In this document: positions 14,657 to 21,095 of the stretch, in pieces
Numbering within the stretch: position 1 is the first letter of the stretch
Layout: every line of letters starts with the position of its first letter
Source: an uncultured bacterium
GTDB lineage: Bacteria; Verrucomicrobiota; Kiritimatiellia; RFP12; UBA1067
Length of the DNA: 48,750 bases
Reading direction: 5' to 3'
Assembly (NCBI GenBank): GCA_902780865.1
Contig: CACZHC010000005.1
Coordinates: forward strand, 1-48,750
Made by a program: the position numbers and the translations under genes
Notes under the pieces: model-generated
Databases searched by the model: none
Told to the model about the DNA's origin: nothing
What the model saw: only the letters and a program-made list of their open reading frames with translations

Positions 14657-15799
14657 ATGAAAATCGAAATCAAGTCCCAGACGATCATGTTCGTCGCGAA
14701 GATCTTCGAGAGACTCTTCGGCGACGACGTCCCCGTTGAAATCTCCGCGACGGCGAACGGTGCCGCGCTCACCGCCGGATCCGGTACCAGCGCTGCCACC
14801 CTTCCGCTCGCGACGGCCCGCGTGATTGAAGTCGGCGAAGTCGTCGCCGAGGTCGGCAGTCTCATCCGCGCCGTCTCCGCGTTTCCCCGCCGCGAGATCG
14901 CCATCGCCTCCTCCGACGATTCCCGCGCGATAGTCTTCGCCGACGGCATGCGCCTGAAGCTCGACCACGAGTTCGGGAAGCCGCTCCGGCCCGACAAGGC
15001 CGAGAGCGGCGCGGCCTGCGCCGTAGTCGACGCGGGCCTGCTCTTCGACGTGGTCGACGCCGTCCGGCACGCGATGGCCTGCGCCTTCGACCGCCCGAGT
15101 CTCAAGTCCCTTCGGCTCGAGATCTCCGACGACCTCTGCCTGGCCGCCGCCGCGGCTGACGGCCGCCGCCTCTCGTTCGTTGAGCGGTGGCTCAAGGACG
15201 CCTCCATCCCGAAGGGCGGCTTCCAGGTGACGCTTCCGGCCGTCGCCGTCGACTTCATCCTCTCCGCGCCCCACGGCAGCCGCGTGTCGATCTTCGTCGA
15301 GAAGCACAGCGTCACGATCCTGACCGGCAGCAGTCTCGGCAGATTCTTCTCGGACATCGGCTTCCCCAAGTGGCGCGACGTCGTCCCGGCAGAAGAGTCG
15401 CCGCAGGTCGCGGGCCTTTCCTGCCAGGAGACGGCCGCCGCCCTTCGCGCCCTTCTCACATTCGCCGGCTTCGACGAAGACTCGGACGACGCCTACGCGC
15501 CGTCCGTCAGGATCACCCGCGAGAAGAATTCCGTCGAGCTGAAGCGCGTCGTCGCCCGAAACGTCTACGAGCGCACCGGCGACTTCACCGCGCACTTCAA
15601 CGTCGGACTGACGGAGCACCCGCCCTTCAGCGTCACCATCAACGCGAAGTATCTCCTCGATGCGCTCGGCGAGCACACGGGCAGCGTGATCATCCGCGCC
15701 CGCAAGAACGAGAGCGACGCGGGCTATGGCGTCCTCCAGCTCGACTTCGAGGACGACGCAGACATCCACGAAGTCATCATGCCCATCCGCGAGATCTGA
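14657..15799 (+). CDS. Phage-encoded DnaN-like sliding clamp (beta subunit)
   Basis: The 380-aa length and pattern match bacterial beta clamps made of three similar domains. Recognisable landmarks are SLKSLRLEI … ADGRRLSFV near 150-175 (compare the ATDGHRLA region of DnaN), GFPKWRDVVP near 235 (compare FPDYRRVIP), SVTINAKYLLDALG near 325 (compare the N-x-x-YL-LDAL motif) and the C-terminal EVIMPIREI (compare VIMPMRL). Such a ring holds the polymerase on DNA. AAAGGAGG before the ATG at 14657 fixes the start. No phage polymerase gene is present, so the clamp would have to work with host DNA polymerase III. Confidence 0.8.
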   Translation: MKIEIKSQTIMFVAKIFERLFGDDVPVEISATANGAALTAGSGTSAATLPLATARVIEVGEVVAEVGSLIRAVSAFPRREIAIASSDDSRAIVFADGMRLKLDHEFGKPLRPDKAESGAACAVVDAGLLFDVVDAVRHAMACAFDRPSLKSLRLEISDDLCLAAAAADGRRLSFVERWLKDASIPKGGFQVTLPAVAVDFILSAPHGSRVSIFVEKHSVTILTGSSLGRFFSDIGFPKWRDVVPAEESPQVAGLSCQETAAALRALLTFAGFDEDSDDAYAPSVRITREKNSVELKRVVARNVYERTGDFTAHFNVGLTEHPPFSVTINAKYLLDALGEHTGSVIIRARKNESDAGYGVLQLDFEDDADIHEVIMPIREI

Positions 15800-15816
15800 A
15801 ATAATTGAGGTGCAAA

Positions 15817-16098
15817 ATGAAAGACATATTAATCTTTGACGACCCGCAGAAGGACGAGTTCATCGAGATCTTCAAGGCGCCTCCGATCCCTCTGATCGAG
15901 GTCAAGAAAATCCTCGAGCGCCAGGCCAACACCTACATCCTCGCGAACACATCGCCCTGGACGGACTGCTTCTACATGGACAAGCTCTTGTATGAGCGCG
16001 CACATTTATCAGCCCCACGGCGGGGCGAGCCGGAAGTGCTGAAACCGCCGAGGCAAAAGACGGGACCCTCCCCGGCAATTTTGGAGGGAACACGGTGA
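15817..16098 (+). CDS. Unrecognised 93-aa protein
   Basis: The first ~65 residues (MKDILIFDDPQKDEFIEIF … WTDCFYMDKLLYERAHL) look like a folded small domain; the last ~25 are Pro/Arg-rich and less protein-like. TTGAGGTG precedes the ATG at 15817. No family recognised. The odd tail leads into a 294-bp stretch (16099-16392) in which no convincing gene is seen; short frames there lack ribosome sites. Confidence 0.55.
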   Translation: MKDILIFDDPQKDEFIEIFKAPPIPLIEVKKILERQANTYILANTSPWTDCFYMDKLLYERAHLSAPRRGEPEVLKPPRQKTGPSPAILEGTR

Positions 16099-16392
16099 GC
16101 CGAACCGCGCGAGCCCATGGCCATAGGAACGCGCCGCGCCTACACGCGCGACGCGGGGACGTCCTGCAACCATTCTTCTACCGTCGCACCTCGCGGCGCG
16201 GCGATGGTCGGATGACGTCCAGCATGGGTACTGGTACGCGGGCGACCCTTCGCCCGTGGCGCACAAAGGGGAAACTGCTACAGACGCGGCACATCTGCCG
16301 CGCTCACTCGTAATACGCCAACCGCCGCGCGCTCCGGCGGCCCATCAGGGAGAGCGCCATTATCGAACCACGAAATACACGAAAGGAGAAGC

Positions 16393-16881
16393 ATGAGCGA
16401 AAGACAAGAGACGGTCGACGACATCATCGCGGAGAAGCGGCGACGGGCCGAAGAGATCGAGCGTGACTGCGCCGAGAAGATGAAGCGCGGCGAGATGGTT
16501 AGCGACTGCTACGCTCGCGAGCTTGTCGCGGACATCCGCCGCGAGGCCGACCGCCTTGAGGCCGCGCACAGGCGCGAACGCGGCAACTCCGCCGCGCTGC
16601 GCGAGGCGCTGGAAGCGGCAGAGCTTGGATTGTTCTGGTGGCAGTCCGGGTCAATGAACCGAGACAAGCATCGCGCACTGATCGCCACGATTAAGGCCGC
16701 CCTCGCCGCGCCGCCGCGCAACTGCGACATATACTTCACGGAAGAGGCCGTGGGCGCGGCGACCGTGACCGTGCGCGACTGCGGGGCGTGTTCCCGCATC
16801 GACATGGAAGCCCCGTGCGTTTTCTGCATGGTGCGCTGGCTACTCGCCCCGGCGCAGGAGAAGGAAGGAGATGCAAAGTGA
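16393..16881 (+). CDS. Accessory phage protein, paralogue A
   Basis: This 162-aa protein shares its layout with the product of 17728-18309. The shared strings are an N-terminal ETVDDIIAE, then RLEAAHRRE, NSAALREALE, ALAAPPRNCD and a C-terminal W-LLAPAQ. It has a cluster of Cys in the last third (CGACSRID, CVFCM) that may bind metal. AAAGGAGAAGC precedes the ATG. Proteins of this layout are common small accessory proteins of gut phages; function unknown. The C-terminus GDAK is the translation of the next gene's ribosome site. Confidence 0.65.
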   Translation: MSERQETVDDIIAEKRRRAEEIERDCAEKMKRGEMVSDCYARELVADIRREADRLEAAHRRERGNSAALREALEAAELGLFWWQSGSMNRDKHRALIATIKAALAAPPRNCDIYFTEEAVGAATVTVRDCGACSRIDMEAPCVFCMVRWLLAPAQEKEGDAK

Positions 16882-17156
16882 CTACATATCCGATAAGCCA
16901 AACGGAGTGGGACGTTCTCAAGGCGACGTCGCCCGACACGCAGGTCTTGCTAAATCTGGTAGTCGACTCGGCGAAAGACCTGACGCCAGGAAAAAAGATC
17001 ATCGTCCGCCCGCTGTACGACAAGCCGTGCGGGAGCGTGACAGTACGTGAAGTACTGAGCACCAGGAAACACCAATCCGGAATCGTGGCCGCAATCGTCG
17101 TCTCCGGCTTCATGCTTCGCGACGATCTGTCCGCCTACGGAGGAGGCGCGAAATGA
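16878..17156 (+). CDS. Unrecognised 92-aa protein, GTG start
   Basis: The GTG at 16878 overlaps the preceding stop (GTGA) and has AAGGAAGGAG about 10 bases upstream. The product has TEWDVLKATSPDTQVLLN followed by a beta-rich region (GKKIIVRPLYDKP, GSVTVREVLS, GIVAAIVVSGFML). It ends GGGAK, which again is the translated Shine-Dalgarno of the next gene. No family assigned. Confidence 0.6.
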   Translation: MTTYPISQTEWDVLKATSPDTQVLLNLVVDSAKDLTPGKKIIVRPLYDKPCGSVTVREVLSTRKHQSGIVAAIVVSGFMLRDDLSAYGGGAK

Positions 17157-17731
17157 GCTGGGACGGCAAGACGTACGACAAGTACAGGATAGCGCACACG
17201 GACGGAACGCCCCTCAAGGGAAAAAAGTATTTCGTCCTACGCCTCGACTCCGACGACCCCGTGGAGGCGGCAAGGGTTGCCGCCGCAATGCGGGCGTACA
17301 AAGGCGCGCCAAGGATGGAGGCACGAATGGCTGAAACGTACGATACAATCAAAGGACTGCTCGCGGAGTTTCGCGGCTACTCGGCGGGTATGCCTGCGAG
17401 CTACCACGTCACGATGAGCTGGGCGGACTTCCGCAAGATGCTCACCCGCTTCGAGTGGGCGCACGACCATGACATCGCGACTGCGACCGAGGCGTGCGCG
17501 CGTGCGGTCGTCGGCGCGTGCGTGAAGCAGCAGGAAGCGGAGCGCGAGCGCGACGAGATGCTTGACGCGCTTGTCCGCATCGGCAACTGGTGCGCCCAGG
17601 ATCTGGCCGAGAACACATACGTGAGCGATTCCAGCGGAAACTACCTGAAGACGCTCAACGGGCTGTGCGAGGTGTGTAGGCCCTTCATGCAGAAGGCGAG
17701 CAAGTTAAAGAGATACGGAGGTGTGGAATGA
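17153..17731 (+). CDS. Unrecognised 192-aa protein, probably two fused small genes
   Basis: The first ~58 residues (MSWDGKTYDKYRIAHTDGTP … DPVEAARVAAAMRAYKG) look like a complete small phage protein. The rest starts at an in-frame ATG (17327) preceded by GGAGGCACGA, a strong ribosome site like those between neighbouring genes. The second part (MAETYDTIKGLLAEFRG …) is helical with a Cys-containing end. The frame may therefore be translated both as one fused protein and as a separate 134-aa protein. Function unknown. Confidence 0.6.
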   Translation: MSWDGKTYDKYRIAHTDGTPLKGKKYFVLRLDSDDPVEAARVAAAMRAYKGAPRMEARMAETYDTIKGLLAEFRGYSAGMPASYHVTMSWADFRKMLTRFEWAHDHDIATATEACARAVVGACVKQQEAERERDEMLDALVRIGNWCAQDLAENTYVSDSSGNYLKTLNGLCEVCRPFMQKASKLKRYGGVE

Positions 17732-18309
17732 GTGACACAAACGAGACAATCGCGGACATCATCGCGGAAATGCGTTTCCACGCGCAACAAAATATCGACG
17801 CAGAGAAGGACAAGCCAGAGTACGGCTTCTTAACCGTCGAGGGGAGGAGCATCCAGAGCTACGCCGACCGTCTTGAGGCGGCGCACAAGCGCGAGCTCAT
17901 TGAAGTGGCAACCCGTGCGGCTACGCAGGGCGTGAAGCTGACCAACGAAAAGTATGCCAACATGCCTATCGGCAACTCCGCCGCGCTGCGCGAGGCGCTG
18001 GTTCGTGTTCAGGACTGGCTGAAACGCATGAACGCGGAACCGCTGAACACGCTGGCTGTATCAGAGTTGACGCCATCATACGCTGTAAACAGAACCGCAA
18101 AGTCAATCATCGAGGATAATGATTACCACATTAGTCAACTCACCGCCGCCCTTGCCGCGCCGCCGCGCAACTGCGACCGATTCGGCGGCGACATAGACAA
18201 ACTGAGAGAGGCGTGTGCACGGGAGCGTGGCTTGAATCCCGAAGAGGACTTCCCCGACGTGTTCCCAGACTGGCTTCTCGCCCTGGCGCAGAAAGGAGGC
18301 GCGAAGTGA
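17728..18309 (+). CDS. Accessory phage protein, paralogue B
   Basis: This 193-aa protein is the second member of the pair with 16393-16881. It has ETIADIIAEMR at the start, a YADRLEAAHKRE helix, NSAALREALVRV, ALAAPPRNCDR and a final DWLLALAQKGGAK. The middle 50 residues differ from paralogue A. It overlaps the preceding gene by ATGA. The C-terminal GGAK is the ribosome site of the next gene read in frame. Function unknown. Confidence 0.65.
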   Translation: MSDTNETIADIIAEMRFHAQQNIDAEKDKPEYGFLTVEGRSIQSYADRLEAAHKRELIEVATRAATQGVKLTNEKYANMPIGNSAALREALVRVQDWLKRMNAEPLNTLAVSELTPSYAVNRTAKSIIEDNDYHISQLTAALAAPPRNCDRFGGDIDKLREACARERGLNPEEDFPDVFPDWLLALAQKGGAK

Positions 18310-18452
18310 ATGATAAAGGATTCGATTGTCTCGTGGTTGCGTGTATGCTCGTGCTCCTCATCACAATGCTCCTTGCCGGGTATTGGCACCACTGCGAGGA
18401 GATGGCGAAGATTTCGGCAGGCGTGAAGGCGCAGGAAGGCGGTGCGAAGTGA
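18306..18452 (+). CDS. Small single-pass membrane protein (48 aa)
   Basis: The GTG at 18306 overlaps the preceding stop and has GGAGG nearby. The product has one membrane segment (CLVVACMLVLLITMLLAGYW) and a short His/Cys-containing outer or inner tail ending GGAK. It is one of two tiny membrane proteins in a row. A holin, antiholin or superinfection role is possible but cannot be shown. Confidence 0.55.
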   Translation: MNDKGFDCLVVACMLVLLITMLLAGYWHHCEEMAKISAGVKAQEGGAK

Positions 18453-18601
18453 CGGCGGCGGATGGCTTCGGCATCGCGGGCGTCGGCGTCGCGTTTGTGA
18501 TCGTGCTCGTCGCGGTCGGCGCGTCCGTCTGCGCCGTCCTCGCCGATCACGACAAAGACAAAAAGAAAACGAAAGGAACAAACAATGTTCGGAATACTTG
18601 A
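18449..18601 (+). CDS. Small single-pass membrane protein (50 aa)
   Basis: The GTG at 18449 overlaps the preceding stop (GTGA). The product has one membrane segment (GVAFVIVLVAVGASVCAVLA) and a very basic tail (HDKDKKKTKG). Its last 17 bases overlap the next gene. Function unknown. Confidence 0.5.
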   Translation: MTAADGFGIAGVGVAFVIVLVAVGASVCAVLADHDKDKKKTKGTNNVRNT

Positions 18602-18749
18602 AGAAATATCGGATGCAGAGAGTGACGCGATCACCACGACCGCGGAGGTCGCTGCAGGCGTAGTGGTCGGCACCGTTGAAGGCGTCGTCAAGGCGCCCAT
18701 AACAGTCGCCGAGAAGGTCGTGGAAAAACTGGAGGAGGTGGGAGAATGA
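18585..18749 (+). CDS. Unrecognised 54-aa protein
   Basis: The ATG at 18585 has GAAAGGAAC at a good distance. The product (MFGILEEISDAESD … VVVGTVEGVVKAPITVAEKV) is acidic with a central Gly/Val-rich amphipathic helix, like small proteins that coat or insert into membranes. It overlaps the following gene by ATGA. No family recognised. Confidence 0.55.
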   Translation: MFGILEEISDAESDAITTTAEVAAGVVVGTVEGVVKAPITVAEKVVEKLEEVGE

Positions 18750-19117
18750 AAATCGAGACATTCACTGTCAGCGTCGCGTGTCATGTATTGGTGAAGCGCG
18801 AGGAACTTGCCGCGGCGCTCCGCAAGGCCGCCGGCGATCAGGGCATCTACTATGTCGAGGTCGAAGACCGGAAGGAGCTCGCCATCCGGGACAAGCCCTC
18901 AGGCGCGATAATGGTACCGTGCTCGACGACCACGAAAAGACGCGGTAGGCCGCCGAAGGCAGCGACCGCCGATCCGAAGCCGCCGATCGAACCCGCACCA
19001 AAGTCGAAGCGCAGCGTGAAGACCGAAGAAGAGCGCGGCGTCCCTGTGACGCACAGGCAGCGCGAAGACGGCACGCGCATCGAGACACGCGGCCGCTGCC
19101 CGGGAGGTGCGATATGA
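18746..19117 (+). CDS. AT-hook-containing protein
   Basis: This 123-aa protein has an N-terminal alpha/beta part (VSVACHVLVKREELAAALRK) and then an AT-hook core (KRRGRPPK, about residues 66-73), followed by a Pro/Lys-rich disordered tail. An AT-hook binds the minor groove of A/T-rich DNA. It could be a DNA-binding accessory protein. GGAGGTGGGAG precedes the ATG. Confidence 0.6.
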   Translation: MKIETFTVSVACHVLVKREELAAALRKAAGDQGIYYVEVEDRKELAIRDKPSGAIMVPCSTTTKRRGRPPKAATADPKPPIEPAPKSKRSVKTEEERGVPVTHRQREDGTRIETRGRCPGGAI

Positions 19118-19527
19118 CAGAAATCCTTAGCACCACCCGAGATCCTGACATGCCATGGATCGAGAAGCCGGACACGGTCGATCGCATTCTCCGCGACCTC
19201 GCAGCGCACACGCTCAATCCGGTTTTTGAGAAATACGGCGACTTCTGCGACCACCACCCAGAGTGGCTTACGGAGGCAGCGAAGAAGAAGTACGCGGGGT
19301 GTACCAGATTCTGGGGCGACTTCCTCGAGCACGCCAGCCTGTTCGATGTCATCACGGACGACCGAGAAACAATCGCAAGGCTGTCGAAGGCAATCGCCTG
19401 CAACAAGGCGACGCCGCAATACATCGAGGCGCGACGAGTCCTGGCGGCGAGGGAAGCCGAACGCCGGGCCGAGATGGAGCGCGACCGCCAGCGCAGGATC
19501 GCATTCGCGGAGGTGGCAAATGGATAG
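19114..19527 (+). CDS. Unrecognised 137-aa helical protein
   Basis: The protein contains NPVFEKYGDFCDHHPEWL and a long Arg/Glu-rich C-terminal helix (RVLAAREAERRAEMERDRQRR). It overlaps both neighbours: ATGA at its start and 8 bp with the recombinase at its end. It may act together with the recombinase, since the two are coupled. No family recognised. Confidence 0.6.
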   Translation: MTEILSTTRDPDMPWIEKPDTVDRILRDLAAHTLNPVFEKYGDFCDHHPEWLTEAAKKKYAGCTRFWGDFLEHASLFDVITDDRETIARLSKAIACNKATPQYIEARRVLAAREAERRAEMERDRQRRIAFAEVANG

Positions 19528-20341
19528 CAGAATAGACCTCGCCCGTTTCGAGTCAGGGATGCGAGACGCGAAGATGTCGAAGAACGCCGTCGCGTCGTAT
19601 CTCTATGCGGGAAAGGTTTTCGACAAACAGTTCGGCGACGTGACGCGGCAGAACCTCGACGCCTACAAGACATGGCTCATCGAGAACTTCGCAGTCAAGA
19701 CCGTGAACATACGACTCCTCGCGCTGAACTGGTACGCCAAGCACGTACTAAAGAACCAGAGACTGTGGACGCCGCTCATCAAGGAGCAGCAGAAGCCGTT
19801 CCTCGAGGACGTCATCAGCGAGGCCGACTACGAGTACCTGAAGCGTCGTCTCGAAAACGAGAAGGACCGCAAATGGTACTTCATCGTAAGGTTCCTCGGC
19901 GCAACCGGCGCCCGCATAAGCGAATTTCTCCAGTTCAAGGTGGAGCACGTCAGGGCGGGGAAGGTCGACATCTACGGCAAGGGCGGCAAGCTGCGCCGCG
20001 TCTACATACCTGCCGCGCTTCGCGACATGGCGCTCGCATGGCTTGACGACATAGGCCGCCAGTCTGGATTCCTCTGGCTCAACCAAAACGGCGAGCGCAT
20101 GACGGCTCGCGGAATCGCCGCCGGGCTGAAAGACCGCGCGAAGAAGTACAAGATGAACCCGGATGTCGTTTATCCGCACTCCTTTCGCCACAGATTCGCG
20201 AAGAGTTTTCTCGAACGATACAGCGATATAGCGTTCCTCGCCGATCTCATGGGGCATGCGTCAATCGAGACGACGCGCATCTATCTCCGAAAGACTGCGA
20301 CAGAGCAGCGCGAAATCGTCGACCGGGTCATTACATGGTGA
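19520..20341 (+). CDS. Second tyrosine recombinase (XerC/D-like)
   Basis: The 273-aa protein has all active-site residues of the tyrosine recombinase family: R132 (GATGARISE), a Lys in the GKGGKLRR hairpin, H220 and R223 (HSFRH), H246 (GHASIETT) and the nucleophile Y255. The N-terminal ~90 residues form the SAM-like core-binding domain. It lies in the early operon about 22 kb from the integrase at the att site and has no attachment repeat of its own. Possible jobs are dimer resolution, DNA inversion or an integrase gained separately. A GGAGG ribosome site precedes the ATG at 19520. Confidence 0.88.
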   Translation: MDSRIDLARFESGMRDAKMSKNAVASYLYAGKVFDKQFGDVTRQNLDAYKTWLIENFAVKTVNIRLLALNWYAKHVLKNQRLWTPLIKEQQKPFLEDVISEADYEYLKRRLENEKDRKWYFIVRFLGATGARISEFLQFKVEHVRAGKVDIYGKGGKLRRVYIPAALRDMALAWLDDIGRQSGFLWLNQNGERMTARGIAAGLKDRAKKYKMNPDVVYPHSFRHRFAKSFLERYSDIAFLADLMGHASIETTRIYLRKTATEQREIVDRVITW

Positions 20342-20613
20342 GATCGTGCGAGAGCCCGGCCGGCGCAAACGTTGGCGACATTCTGGCAGCGGCGATGGCC
20401 GCCGCCGGAATGACGCTTTGCGACCCAGCATGCCGCATCCGCTGCGAGACGGACTACCTTGCGATAAGCGGAGCTACATTCCCGGATGTTCCGTCGGCCG
20501 AGCTGGACTCGTTCAACAAGAAGACGCTGAAGCCAGTCATGACTGAGGCCGACGAGTTCAACAGATACCGACTCATAGCCACGTTCTTCCACAGGAGGCC
20601 GTCATGCCGCTGA
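20335..20613 (+). CDS. Unrecognised 92-aa protein
   Basis: The ATG at 20335 overlaps the end of the recombinase gene; a GTG at 20338 gives the same frame. The product has GANVGDILAAAMAAAGMTLCDPACRIRCE, with three closely spaced Cys, and a charged C-terminus. It precedes the genes of the packaging module. No clear ribosome site is present, so it would rely on coupling. Confidence 0.5.
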   Translation: MVRSCESPAGANVGDILAAAMAAAGMTLCDPACRIRCETDYLAISGATFPDVPSAELDSFNKKTLKPVMTEADEFNRYRLIATFFHRRPSCR

Positions 20614-21095
20614 AAGACCCAGAAAAGGCACGCGCCTACCGTAAATCGCGCAGAGAGATTGACCGCAAACGCGAAGCCATGCGCTACGCGACTGATCCAG
20701 CATTCCGCGCCCGCAAGATCGCCTCGGCCCAAAAGTATTACGCGAAACATCGCGAGAAGCGCGATAATGTCAAGAAGAAGTGGGCTGATGCCAATCGCAA
20801 CAAGGTGCGCGGCTACGTGAGGAAGTCCATAAGGAAAACCAGGCTTGCGTGGTGTTTTGATTCCGAGCTGTATGCGAAAGGGAGAGCGTACGATCGGATG
20901 CTAAAGGCAAAGCGCACCATCCTGCGGGGCGGAACGTACAGACCGCACTTTGGATACCGCATACCAGATTGGGCGGTCAAGGGCGAGACGATATTGAATT
21001 CCTCGTCTCAGTGGCTCCAGAGCAACATCACGCCGTCGCAACGCGCATTCGCGCGCGAACTCGCAATCGAGAGAAAGGAGCGGTCGGCGACGTGA
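20604..21095 (+). CDS. Basic protein upstream of terminase, possible small terminase or DNA-binding protein
   Basis: This 163-aa protein is strongly basic. It has KDPEKARAYRKSRREIDRKRE and KYYAKHREKRDNVKKKWADANR, a pattern of repeated KxRxY units often found next to HNH or DNA-binding domains of phages. ACAGGAGG gives a good ribosome site. Its place directly before the large terminase is where the small subunit normally lies, but no terS signature is visible. Function uncertain. Confidence 0.55.
   Translation: MPLKDPEKARAYRKSRREIDRKREAMRYATDPAFRARKIASAQKYYAKHREKRDNVKKKWADANRNKVRGYVRKSIRKTRLAWCFDSELYAKGRAYDRMLKAKRTILRGGTYRPHFGYRIPDWAVKGETILNSSSQWLQSNITPSQRAFARELAIERKERSAT

Noticed and set aside
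16095-16313. Possible 72-aa gene with GTG start between 15817-16098 and 16393
   Set aside because: Arg-rich, no ribosome site, and a competing frame in the same stretch looks equally open. The gap is left as non-coding.
18306-18601. Two adjacent tiny membrane proteins as a holin/antiholin pair
   Set aside because: They lie in the early region far from the lysis genes and have no holin family motif. They are listed only as small membrane proteins.
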